A DNA stretch of 64,000 nt from an uncultured Bacteroidales bacterium (GTDB taxonomy: Bacteria > Bacteroidota > Bacteroidia > Bacteroidales > UBA932). The position numbers and the translations under genes are program-made. A model generated the notes under the pieces. The model searched no databases. It was not told the DNA's origin and saw nothing but the letters and a program-made list of their open reading frames with translations. Positions 45,559-53,694 of the stretch are shown piece after piece (positions within the stretch are counted from its first letter, which is position 1; each line of letters begins with the position of its first letter). The stretch lies in the NCBI GenBank assembly GCA_944323245.1, contig CALURT010000004.1, forward strand, positions 56,677-120,676. Direction: 5' to 3'.

Positions 45559-45583
45559 ATTGCTTCCGAATTATATATCTTTG
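45553..45583 (+). promoter_or_regulatory. mnmA promoter
   Basis: TTTC (45553-45556), 19 bp, TATCTTTG (45576-45583). One mismatch in the -33. The -33 lies inside the first codons of the divergent cdd gene. Confidence 0.65.
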
Positions 45584-45633
45584 CGACGGATTTGTGTCGT
45601 AAGACTAACAAATATAAGTATTTATTTTATTAT

Positions 45634-47031
45634 ATGAAAGTTTGCATAGGTTTGTCCGGCGGAGTCGATTCGAGCGTGGCCGCCCTGCTCCTTAAAAAAG
45701 CGGGATATGATGTGTTCGCTCTTTTCATGCAGAACTGGCATGATACTGAGGGGACGCTTCACGGGGACTGCGAGTGGGAAGAAGACCGCTTCGTGGCTGA
45801 AATGGTGGCGAGAAAGATCGGTATTCCTTTCTATTTCGTGGATTTAAGCGAGGAGTACCGGAAACGCGTCGTAGATTACATGTTCGACGAATATTCGAAG
45901 GGCAGGACTCCGAATCCCGATGTCCTGTGCAACAGGGAAATAAAATTCGACGCCTTTCTCAAATGCGCCGAAAAGTTGGGTGCGGATTACGTTGCTACCG
46001 GCCATTATTGCAGGAAAGACGAAATCAAAGGAGCGGACGGGAAGCCGGTTTACAGGATTTTCGCCGGATCGGATCCGAACAAGGATCAGAGTTATTTTCT
46101 GTGTCAGCTGACACAGGCACAGTTGTCGAAGGCGCTGTTCCCGATAGGCGACATCCTCAAACCGGAAGTAAGGCGTATTGCCGCCGAGGCGGATCTTCCT
46201 TCGGCCGACAAGAAGGATTCACAGGGAATATGCTTTGTCGGCAAGGTCGACCTTCCCGTTTTCCTGCAGCAGAAACTCAAACCGGCAGAAGGGGATGTGG
46301 TGGAAATCTTCGATTCATATTACGGGAACGATTCCCACTATCGCTATGTGGCGGAAACCCTGCGTTCGCTTGCTGCGGAAGGCCGCTCGGACGATGTCAG
46401 ACTGATAACGGACTATATTTCAGAGGACAAGTGCCATGATTCTTCACAGGAAAGTCCTGCGGAGCCGGTTTTTTCCCGTGAAAAGGTGGCAGCCCTGTCC
46501 GACGAACAGCTGATGCGTCTCGCCGCTCCCTTCCATTATGACATCGATTTCGAGACGGAAACCTACCGTTCGGGCAAGAAGCACGTCAAAAAGACGCGTT
46601 ACAAGGAAAATCCGTATGGAAAAATCATAGGCAGACATGATGGCGCTCAGTTCTATACCATAGGCCAGCGCAAGGGACTGAATATAGGTGGACATAAGGA
46701 CTCGGTTTTCGTGATAGCTACCGATATGGTTTCCAACAGGATATATGTCGGTGAGGGCCATACCCACAAGGGTCTGTCGAGGAGCTGCCTCATGATATCC
46801 TCCGAAGATATTCACTGGATAAGGGAAGACCTTGCGATGGAAGTCGGGGAGATCAGACGATACAGGGTGAGGATAAGATACCGTCAGCCGTTGCAGGACG
46901 CCTTTCTCATCAGACGCCCGTGCGGCCTTTTCATTCTGTTCGACAAGCCGCAGAGAGGCATTACATCCGGTCAGTTTGCTGTATGGTATGACGGTGACGA
47001 GATGCTCGGTTCCGGGGTCATTGCAGAGTAG
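45634..47031 (+). CDS. mnmA: tRNA 2-thiouridylase MnmA with long internal insertion
   Basis: Thiolates U34 of tRNA-Lys, Glu and Gln. PP-loop SGGVDSS at 8-14; catalytic Cys99 (DVLCNREIKF) and Cys200 (SQGICFVGK). 465 aa, about 100 more than the E. coli enzyme. The excess is between about 225 and 330, just before the conserved GRHDGAQFYTIGQRKGLNIGG. It contains acidic and Ser-rich sequence (SEDKCHDSSQESPAEP) and a basic stretch (SGKKHVKKTRYKENP). The core is intact, so activity is expected. ATG 45634 gives the canonical MKVCIGLSGG start. The end overlaps the convergent flavoprotein gene by 14 bp. Confidence 0.93.
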   Translation: MKVCIGLSGGVDSSVAALLLKKAGYDVFALFMQNWHDTEGTLHGDCEWEEDRFVAEMVARKIGIPFYFVDLSEEYRKRVVDYMFDEYSKGRTPNPDVLCNREIKFDAFLKCAEKLGADYVATGHYCRKDEIKGADGKPVYRIFAGSDPNKDQSYFLCQLTQAQLSKALFPIGDILKPEVRRIAAEADLPSADKKDSQGICFVGKVDLPVFLQQKLKPAEGDVVEIFDSYYGNDSHYRYVAETLRSLAAEGRSDDVRLITDYISEDKCHDSSQESPAEPVFSREKVAALSDEQLMRLAAPFHYDIDFETETYRSGKKHVKKTRYKENPYGKIIGRHDGAQFYTIGQRKGLNIGGHKDSVFVIATDMVSNRIYVGEGHTHKGLSRSCLMISSEDIHWIREDLAMEVGEIRRYRVRIRYRQPLQDAFLIRRPCGLFILFDKPQRGITSGQFAVWYDGDEMLGSGVIAE

Positions 47032-48349
47032 ATATTTTTCTCGCTGCGGATTCTCCGGCGAGACGGCCTGTTGAGAATGCTGTCTGAAGATTGTAGCCTC
47101 CGGTATCCGCATCCAGATCAAGTATTTCCCCGGCAAAATAGAGCCCGGGGATTTTTTTGCACTCCATCGTCTTAGCCGAGACTTCGTCCGTGGAAATCCC
47201 TCCTGCCGTGATGACGCATCTTTCATATCCGACGTATCCGGCTATGTCCATTTCCCAGTTTTTCAGAGCCTTCCCGACTTTAGCAGCCTCATTTACAGGT
47301 CTGTATTTGAGAAATCCCCTTATCAGGTCAGACGGAAGGAGTTTCCCGAGAAGAATCCTCATCCTGTCTTCCCGGCTGCGGCTTCTGCTACGTCTGTCTT
47401 CGTTGATTTCCTTCCACAGGGCATAAATCCTTTTATCGAGTTCATTCAGTGTCACTGCCGGTTTCATGTCGATGATTACCTTGACTTTAGAGCCGTTGAT
47501 TATGGCCTTGACGCATTTCCTGCTGACCTTGAAACCTAACGGGCCCTCCAATCCTCCGTCGGTGAAATCGATATCTCCGAATTCGTCGTAAACCTCTGTC
47601 CCGTCTATCAGAATCCTTAGAGATATGTTTTTCAGCCTGTTCCCGTTCAGCAACGCTCCGGTTTCGGAAAGGGGAGCCTCTCTGTGAATGTGTCCCGATG
47701 CGGAAATCCCGTCTTTCGTCGCCTTGTAGCCTTTCGGGACAATCGCTGTAAGGGACGGGAAGCACGGTACTGTCCCGAGACCCAATTCCGATGCCCATTC
47801 CAAGCCGTCTCCGGTAGAGCCTGTCGCAGGGTAGGAAAGTCCGCCTGTCGTGATGATGAGTGATTTGCCGCTGAATTTTGTCCCGTCAGCACTGTCTGCG
47901 GAAAATGTGCCGTCCGGATTGCTCCCGATGTGGCGGATTTCTGTCCCGGCAATGATATCCACACCGAGAGAAGCGGCGGCGGATACCAATGTGTCCACTA
48001 CGTCTTTCGAATTTCCGGATTCAGGGAAAACCCTGTCGCCTCTTTCCGTCACTGTCCTGAGTCCGCACTCTTCGAAGAATCCTACCGTCTTCTCCGGAGA
48101 GAAATTGAAGAAGGCGTTTTTAAGGAAATTCGGTTTCGGGTGTATATGCGTGGAAAAGTCCTCCCAGTCCTTGAAGTTTGACAGGTTGCATCTTCCCTTG
48201 CCTGTAATTATGATTTTCCTCCCGGGTCTCGGCATTTTTTCCAAAACGGTGATTTTCGCCCCTGCATTCACTTTTGCTGCCCCTATTCCGGCCATGAGGC
48301 CGGCAGCTCCTCCTCCTATTATCAATATGTCGGAAATTTTATTTTGCAT
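47018..48349 (-). CDS. HI0933/YhiN-family flavoprotein
   Basis: 443 aa NAD(P)/FAD-dependent oxidoreductase. N-terminal FAD fold IIGGGAAGLMAG, second motif RPGRKIIITGKGRCNLSN typical of this family, GGLSYPATGSTGDG, and the C-terminal GLYFAGEILDLDADTGGYNLQTAFSTGR. Reaction unknown for the family. It ends within the last codons of mnmA, tail to tail. Confidence 0.9.
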   Translation of the reverse strand: MQNKISDILIIGGGAAGLMAGIGAAKVNAGAKITVLEKMPRPGRKIIITGKGRCNLSNFKDWEDFSTHIHPKPNFLKNAFFNFSPEKTVGFFEECGLRTVTERGDRVFPESGNSKDVVDTLVSAAASLGVDIIAGTEIRHIGSNPDGTFSADSADGTKFSGKSLIITTGGLSYPATGSTGDGLEWASELGLGTVPCFPSLTAIVPKGYKATKDGISASGHIHREAPLSETGALLNGNRLKNISLRILIDGTEVYDEFGDIDFTDGGLEGPLGFKVSRKCVKAIINGSKVKVIIDMKPAVTLNELDKRIYALWKEINEDRRSRSRSREDRMRILLGKLLPSDLIRGFLKYRPVNEAAKVGKALKNWEMDIAGYVGYERCVITAGGISTDEVSAKTMECKKIPGLYFAGEILDLDADTGGYNLQTAFSTGRLAGESAARKISTLQ

Positions 48350-48374
48350 TCTTCGGCTAATATTGCAATTATTT

Positions 48375-48405
48375 TATGCGATAATCAAAATTTTTCCTAT
48401 TTTTG
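48375..48405 (+). promoter_or_regulatory. Promoter of tRNA-Thr
   Basis: TATG (48375-48378; one mismatch to TTTG), 19 bp, TATTTTTG (48398-48405), 30 bp before the mature tRNA 5' end. Confidence 0.7.
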
Positions 48406-48435
48406 CAGTCCCTTTCAATGAAAGGACTTTCAAAG

Positions 48436-48508
48436 GCCACTTTAGCTCAGTCGGTAGAGCAACGCATTCGTAACGCGTAGGTCGTGGGTTCGAATCCCAT
48501 GAGTGGCT
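48436..48508 (+). tRNA. tRNA-Thr(CGT)
   Basis: 73 nt. Acceptor GCCACTT/GAGTGGC with a T-G pair, D-arm AGCTCAGTCGGTAGAGC, anticodon loop TTCGTAA giving CGT, T-arm GGGTTCGAATCCC. No encoded CCA. The closing pair of the anticodon stem is A-C. Confidence 0.93.
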
Positions 48509-48549
48509 CAATAAAAAGCGGCGTCTTTTAGGCGCCGCTTTTTATTGAG
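48507..48549 (+). terminator. Terminator of tRNA-Thr
   Basis: 17-bp stem (CTCAATAAAAAGCGGCG at 48507-48523, complement at 48533-48549) with an inner T run, directly at the tRNA 3' end. Confidence 0.88.
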
Positions 48550-48591
48550 CCTGGCGCTATCTTACCCCCCCCGCAGCCTGGCGCTATCTTA
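48549..48591. repeat. 16-bp direct repeat around a C8 run
   Basis: GCCTGGCGCTATCTTA occurs at 48549-48564 and 48576-48591, with CCCCCCCC at 48565-48572 between. The second copy contains the stop codon and last codons of the adjacent minus-strand gene. Confidence 0.85.
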
Positions 48592-49159
48592 TTATATCGA
48601 AGCGGAAGATTTCGTTTTCGCAGAAGCTGCCGTCAACGCATATCCTGGAGTTCCCGCCGGATATTATTTCTTTCGGAGCATCCAATTCCACCGCCACCAT
48701 GTCTCCGGTCCGTAGTGATATGATTTCCGATGCCTTGCATACGGCGTTTCCGATCTTGTCGGCAACTTCTGCAGACATGCACGAAAATACGCACTTCCCG
48801 TCTATTGACAGTCTGAAGCCGTTGTTTTCATTCGTCATGACTTCAGGATTGTATAGAGGGAATGGCAGAATCGAAGTCCTGTCCGTCATTGATGCGAATG
48901 CGACGCTGTCGGGAAGATTTTCCTCTAAAATATCCCCGTTGTACATGAGCATCCCGAAATTCGACGCATCATAGTATCTGCCGGCGAATTTCCTGCCTAT
49001 ACATTTCCCGGCCCGGCCTATCCTTGCGAAAATCACCGGAGTGAAGAATATGCGCCTCATAAAATCGGGAGAGAAGAAATCCCTGTTTTCTCTCTCCCAT
49101 GTCGTGTCCGGCCTGAAACAGAACCTGTCGTTGTCGAATAGCCTGATAATTATATTCAT
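48584..49159 (-). CDS. Divergent fumarylacetoacetase-fold protein, metal ligands apparently lost
   Basis: 191 aa from ATG 49159. Several parts align by eye to Bacteroidales FAH-family proteins: FCFRPDTTW (usually FFMKPDxA), FTPVIFARIGRAGKCIGRKFAGRYYDASNFGMLM (usually HYExELVVKIxxxGKxIxxxFAxRYYDxxxxGIDFTARD), FRLSIDGKCV and LRTGDMVAVELDAP. The Glu-x-Glu and Asp metal ligands seem replaced (TPVIF, MLMYNGD), so hydrolase activity is doubtful. Third gene of the dnaN-exonuclease group, 19 bp after the exonuclease. An upstream extension to 49213 would overlap that gene. Possibly a structural or degenerate relative; moderate confidence in the family. Confidence 0.55.
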   Translation of the reverse strand: MNIIIRLFDNDRFCFRPDTTWERENRDFFSPDFMRRIFFTPVIFARIGRAGKCIGRKFAGRYYDASNFGMLMYNGDILEENLPDSVAFASMTDRTSILPFPLYNPEVMTNENNGFRLSIDGKCVFSCMSAEVADKIGNAVCKASEIISLRTGDMVAVELDAPKEIISGGNSRICVDGSFCENEIFRFDIIR

Positions 49160-49178
49160 GACTGCAATGAACGCTGTA

Positions 49179-50090
49179 TCAGAACAGTTTGCCCGTACCC
49201 CATTTGTCTGCAAGTGAACTCAGGGACTGCTTGAGCTCCTTGTCGGTGAGTTGTCTCTGGGCTGCTTTCCGGGCTTCCGCCTTTTCCTGCTCGAACCGGC
49301 GTCTCAACGATATGAACTGCCATTTGGTGTCAAGGGTGAATTCTCCGTTTTCGACCCAGCTGAAATACGACGGTTCCGTTTCGTAGACCTCTTTTGCCGT
49401 CCTGCCCTTGTGCTTTCCGAAATTGATGACAACTTCCTTTTTGTCGTTGAGAACCAATCTTCCGGCATAGTCCACGATTTTCTGCCTTTCGGAGAAATTG
49501 GCAAGGAACTCCATGTTGTTGCGCAACTGATCAGGGTATCTGTCCAACTGCGATTTCAGCACCTCGTATGTCGCCACTGTGTCGGCTTCTGCGCTGTGGG
49601 CGTTTTCGAGCTCCTTGCCGCAGTAGAACCTGTATGCAGCCTTCAGGTTGCGCGGTTCCAGCTGATGGTAGATATTCTGTACGTCTATCATCCTCATGGC
49701 ATGCAGGTCGGTCCGTATGTTGACATTCCGGTATTTTCTGACCCTTTCAAGCTCCTCAGCGAGCATCGGCAGGTCGAACTTGCTCGAATTGAAACCGGCA
49801 AGGTCGCTGTCGGCGAGCCATTCTTCCACCTCATTCACAATCTCGAAAAAGCATTTGCATCCGCTGAGGTCGGCATCGCTGATACCATGAACTTCCTGTG
49901 CGCTCGGATTGATGGCTTTCTGGCAATTGTTCACATAGTCCCACGGCTTTACCCTCCATGTCTTTATGCGTTCCTCATTGCCCGGAAGAATCTTTACGAA
50001 ACTCAATTCGATGATGGAATCGGACGCAATATTAAGTCCTGTACTTTCGATGTCGAAAAACAGGAGCGGTTTTTCCAAATTCAATTCCAT
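49179..50090 (-). CDS. DnaQ-like 3'-5' exonuclease (DEDDh)
   Basis: 303 aa. Exo I motif FFDIESTGL (Asp13, Glu15), Exo II around LAGFNSSKFDLPML, Exo III HSAEADTVATYE. Resembles the proofreading-type exonucleases of Bacteroidetes, which carry a C-terminal FGKHKGRTAKEVYETEPSYFSWV domain (about 220-260). It is encoded 3 bp after dnaN, so it may act with the clamp in DNA repair or proofreading (inference). Confidence 0.9.
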   Translation of the reverse strand: MELNLEKPLLFFDIESTGLNIASDSIIELSFVKILPGNEERIKTWRVKPWDYVNNCQKAINPSAQEVHGISDADLSGCKCFFEIVNEVEEWLADSDLAGFNSSKFDLPMLAEELERVRKYRNVNIRTDLHAMRMIDVQNIYHQLEPRNLKAAYRFYCGKELENAHSAEADTVATYEVLKSQLDRYPDQLRNNMEFLANFSERQKIVDYAGRLVLNDKKEVVINFGKHKGRTAKEVYETEPSYFSWVENGEFTLDTKWQFISLRRRFEQEKAEARKAAQRQLTDKELKQSLSSLADKWGTGKLF

Positions 50091-50093
50091 GGC

Positions 50094-51215
50094 CTATGAA
50101 GCTATGCTTGGCATCAGGATTCCGCAGATCTTGCCGCAGTCTTCCTCTCCGTCTGACGGTACGATGACTGCCGGTCTGCTGCCGTCTGCAAATTTCAGCG
50201 TGATGTTCTCGCAATCCATGTTCCCGAGAATCTCGATGAGGAAGGTGGACTTGAAACCGATGGTAAGATCATCCCCTTCGTACGTACAGTCGATTTTCTC
50301 GTATGCCGCAAGGGAGAACCCGAGGTCCTGTGCGGAAATTTCGAGGCAGTTGTTTTTCAGTTCGAACTTGATGTGGTTCGAACCCTTGTTGGCACATACC
50401 GATACCCTGCGCACGGAATTGAGAAGCTGCATCCTGTCGATGGCAAGTATGTTGGTATTGTTCTGCGGTATCACGTCCCGGTATCTCGGATATTTCCCGA
50501 CCACGAGACGGCATGTCACCACGGTATTGTCGAACTTGAACATCGCATTGCTGCTGTCGAAGACGATTTCCACGTTTTCCGTGTTTTTCCCGATGATGCT
50601 TTTCAATATCGCCGCAGGTTTCTTGTGAAGGATGAACGCCGCCTTTTCCGAAGCCTTGACGTCCTTGGTGGTAAAGCATACGAGCTTGTGGGCGTCGGAA
50701 GCCACAAGGGTGGTGGAATCCGTGTCGATGTCGAAATAGATTCCGTTCATCGTAGGCCTGATTTCATCGTCCGCAGTGGCGTATATCGTGGATGCAATAC
50801 CTTCGATGAGGGTCTGGGCCGGAAAGTCGAGGGAAACGGATGCTTCCCCGATACCTGTGAATGCAGGATAGTCTTCGGCAGGAAAATACGGAAGCGTGGA
50901 TGCTCCGCTTGTCCAGCTGAATTCGAAAGACGTATCGCTGACAGTCTTTATGGTCAGAGGCTGGTCCGGAAGTTCCTTCAGAAGTTCCGTCAGATGCCTT
51001 GCGGGAACAGCCATCTGTCCGCCTTCTTCAGCGGATTCGACTTCTACCGCCGTTTTCAATGTGATTTCTGAGTCGGATGCCGTGATTTCAAGAACATCTC
51101 CCTTGAGATCGAAAAGGAAGTTTTCGAGAATCGGCAGGGCCGATTTGTTCGGAATGGCACGGGAAACGGTCATTATCCCCTTCAGCAATTCGGAACTTGA
51201 AATAACGAATTTCAT
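50094..51215 (-). CDS. dnaN: DNA polymerase III sliding clamp (beta subunit)
   Basis: 373 aa ring-forming clamp. Three clamp domains begin MKFVISSSELLKGIMTVSRAIPNK, continue with FPAEDYPAF and RPTMNGIYFD, and end with the usual hydrophobic pocket region (ADGSRPAVIVP, GILMPSIAS). A minus-strand TACATTTG box at 51259-51266 lies 43 bp upstream. First gene of a minus operon with the exonuclease and the FAH-like protein. Confidence 0.96.
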   Translation of the reverse strand: MKFVISSSELLKGIMTVSRAIPNKSALPILENFLFDLKGDVLEITASDSEITLKTAVEVESAEEGGQMAVPARHLTELLKELPDQPLTIKTVSDTSFEFSWTSGASTLPYFPAEDYPAFTGIGEASVSLDFPAQTLIEGIASTIYATADDEIRPTMNGIYFDIDTDSTTLVASDAHKLVCFTTKDVKASEKAAFILHKKPAAILKSIIGKNTENVEIVFDSSNAMFKFDNTVVTCRLVVGKYPRYRDVIPQNNTNILAIDRMQLLNSVRRVSVCANKGSNHIKFELKNNCLEISAQDLGFSLAAYEKIDCTYEGDDLTIGFKSTFLIEILGNMDCENITLKFADGSRPAVIVPSDGEEDCGKICGILMPSIAS

Positions 51216-51258
51216 ATCAGTTCTTTTTAATTGTTTTTCTTTTCATTTTTACAGATAA

Positions 51259-51266
51259 CAAATGTA
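51259..51266 (-). promoter_or_regulatory. dnaN promoter -7 box
   Basis: CAAATGTA reads TACATTTG toward dnaN and fits TAnnTTTG. No convincing -33. Confidence 0.5.
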
Positions 51267-51390
51267 TGAAATTTTTACGATGTTTTGGCATATAATTTGA
51301 TTTTTTATGCGGCTGTTTGCGGTTTCCGGTTGGAAAACAGAGGCGTTTGAGGCCGGAATACGATGATAATTAATAGATAAAACTCATATT

Positions 51391-52815
51391 ATGAAAAAAG
51401 GTTGGATAGTAATTCTGCTGTCGGCCCTGATAGGAGGTCTGACAGCATTTATTGTAGTGAAATCTGCAACTCCCGCTACGGAAAAGGTAATAGTATCATC
51501 CGACGGAGGCGGTTACAGGACTGTCAATTTGTCCATGTCGGATTATCCTGACTTCACGTATGCAGCCGAATCGGCCGTGGACGCCGTCGTGTATGTCAGG
51601 GTCAAGGCCAAGGAAGAGGTGACGGCGATGCCTAATTCGATATTCGATTTCTTTTTCTTCGGTACTCCACAGCAGGAAAGGGAAAAGGTCGGAAGCGGCT
51701 CCGGAGTCATAATCCGCGAGGACGGATATATCGTGACGAACAATCATGTGGTTGAAGGCGCTACTGAAATAGAGGTCACACTTAACAACAACAAGAAATT
51801 CGATGCCAAGCTGATAGGCACGGACCCGGCTACGGACGTGGCCCTTATCAAGGTCGATGCCCAGGGGCTCCCGGTAATTCCTTTCGGCGATTCGGACAAA
51901 CTCAGACTCGGGGAATGGGTGCTCGCCATAGGCAGCCCGTATGACCTACGTTCCACCATCACGGCGGGAATCATAAGTGCCAAGGGCCGTTCAATGCCGA
52001 ATTACGACGGCAAGTTCAGGATCGAATCCTTTATCCAGACGGATGCCGCAGTCAACCCTGGCAACAGCGGCGGAGCGTTGGTCGACAAGAGCGGCAATCT
52101 CGTGGGTATCAATACGGCAATCATTTCACAGACCGGATCCTACACAGGTTATTCTTTCGCCATTCCTTCCAATATCGTCAGGAAAATCGCTTACGATCTG
52201 ATAGATTTCGGCAGTGTCAAACGTGCCGTTCTCGGCATAACCATGCAGTCTGTCGATGATAAAATTGCAAAAGAATTGAAACTTTCGTCTCTGAACGGCG
52301 TATATATTACTGAGGTGTCGAAAGGCAGCGCAGCCGAAGAAGCCGGAGTCAAGAGCGGTGACGTGCTTGTCGCCATAGATTCCGTGGAGATCAGGAACGC
52401 TGCTTCGGTACAGGAAATCGTCAACGGCTTCCGTCCGGGTGATTCGGCGGAGCTTACGGTAATAAGGTCTGGCAACGAGAAGAAGCTGACAGTGAAATTC
52501 AAGGGTACGGCTTCTGAAAACGGTTCGGTAGACGAGGACGGGGCAGTCGCATTTTACGGCGCCAAACTCAAGGAAGCCCCTAAGGACAAGCTTGAGGCAC
52601 TCGGTATCGACCACGGAGTGGAAATCATATCCGTCGGCCCGGGCAAGATAATGGATGCCGGAGTATCGGAAGGGTTTGTTATCCTTTATGTCAACGACCA
52701 GCCTGTAAAGAAACCTCAGGACGTGATGGATATTGTGAAGAAGACGAAGAGGGCTGTGTTCATAGAGGGTGTTACTTCATACGGCAAATTGTCCTACTTC
52801 GGCTTCGGGTTATAG
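51391..52815 (+). CDS. htrA: HtrA/DegP-type periplasmic serine protease
   Basis: 474 aa. N-terminal signal anchor (about 5-24). Trypsin-like domain with His119 (TNNHVVEG), Asp149 (DPATDVALIK) and Ser226 (NPGNSGGAL). Two PDZ domains follow (about 280-370 and 385-470; KGSAAEEAGVKSGDVLVAID, VEIISVGPGKIMDAGVSEGFVILYVN). Degrades or refolds damaged envelope proteins. Directly upstream of rpoD by 13 bp, an arrangement that could tie it to the housekeeping sigma transcript. Confidence 0.94.
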   Translation: MKKGWIVILLSALIGGLTAFIVVKSATPATEKVIVSSDGGGYRTVNLSMSDYPDFTYAAESAVDAVVYVRVKAKEEVTAMPNSIFDFFFFGTPQQEREKVGSGSGVIIREDGYIVTNNHVVEGATEIEVTLNNNKKFDAKLIGTDPATDVALIKVDAQGLPVIPFGDSDKLRLGEWVLAIGSPYDLRSTITAGIISAKGRSMPNYDGKFRIESFIQTDAAVNPGNSGGALVDKSGNLVGINTAIISQTGSYTGYSFAIPSNIVRKIAYDLIDFGSVKRAVLGITMQSVDDKIAKELKLSSLNGVYITEVSKGSAAEEAGVKSGDVLVAIDSVEIRNAASVQEIVNGFRPGDSAELTVIRSGNEKKLTVKFKGTASENGSVDEDGAVAFYGAKLKEAPKDKLEALGIDHGVEIISVGPGKIMDAGVSEGFVILYVNDQPVKKPQDVMDIVKKTKRAVFIEGVTSYGKLSYFGFGL

Positions 52816-52828
52816 TCGTTAAGCAGAT

Positions 52829-53689
52829 ATGAGACAATTAAAGATTACAAAGTCGATTACGAACAGGGAGAGTGCATCTCTCGACAAGTATTTGCAGGAA
52901 ATCGGAAGGGAAGAGCTGATTACGGTAGAAGATGAGGTCGAACTCGCACAACGTATCCGCAAGGGAGATCAGGCAGCATTGGAAAAACTGACAAGGGCCA
53001 ATCTGAGATTCGTGGTTTCGGTGGCCAAGCAGTACCAGAATCAGGGACTCAGCCTTCCGGACCTGATAAACGAAGGAAATTTGGGATTGATCAAGGCGGC
53101 AGAGAAATTCGATGAGACGAGAGGTTTCAAATTCATTTCCTACGCCGTGTGGTGGATAAGACAGTCAATATTGCAGGCTCTTGCCGAGCAGTCGAGGATT
53201 GTCAGGCTTCCGTTGAACCAGGTGGGTTCCCTGAACAAGATAAACAAGGCATTGGCCAAGTTCGAGCAGGAGAACGAAAGAATGCCGTCCAACGAGGAGC
53301 TTTCCGAAATGATAGACGTGCCCAAGGACAAGATTGCCGATACGCTCAGGGTTTCCGGCAGGCATGTTTCGGTGGACGCACCTTTCGTGGAAGGAGAGGA
53401 CAACAGCCTTTTGGACATTCTGGTAAACAACGATTCTCCGAATGCCGACCGAGGTCTGGTTAACGAATCGCTCAACAAGGAAATAGACAGGGCGCTGTCG
53501 ACCCTTGCCCCGAGAGAGAGGGAAATCGTCAAGTCGTTCTTCGGCATCGGATGTCAGGAAATGACTCTTGAGGAAATAGGCGAGCGCTTCGGCCTGACGA
53601 GAGAAAGGGTGCGCCAGATCAAGGAGAAGGCAATCCGCAGATTGAGAAGCAATTCGAGAAGCAAGTTGTTGAAAAGTTATTTGGGTTAG
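52829..53689 (+). CDS. rpoD: Primary sigma factor RpoD/SigA, Bacteroidetes type
   Basis: 286 aa, lacking the long 1.1 region of E. coli sigma70. Region 1.2 ([15 protein letters not shown]), region 2 ([52 protein letters not shown]), region 3 and region 4 ([22 protein letters not shown]) are complete. It recognises TTTG/TAnnTTTG promoters, of which several are seen in this window. argS follows after 5 bp. Confidence 0.96.
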   Translation: MRQLKITKSITNRESASLDKYLQEIGREELITVEDEVELAQRIRKGDQAALEKLTRANLRFVVSVAKQYQNQGLSLPDLINEGNLGLIKAAEKFDETRGFKFISYAVWWIRQSILQALAEQSRIVRLPLNQVGSLNKINKALAKFEQENERMPSNEELSEMIDVPKDKIADTLRVSGRHVSVDAPFVEGEDNSLLDILVNNDSPNADRGLVNESLNKEIDRALSTLAPREREIVKSFFGIGCQEMTLEEIGERFGLTRERVRQIKEKAIRRLRSNSRSKLLKSYLG

Positions 53690-53694
53690 ACGAT

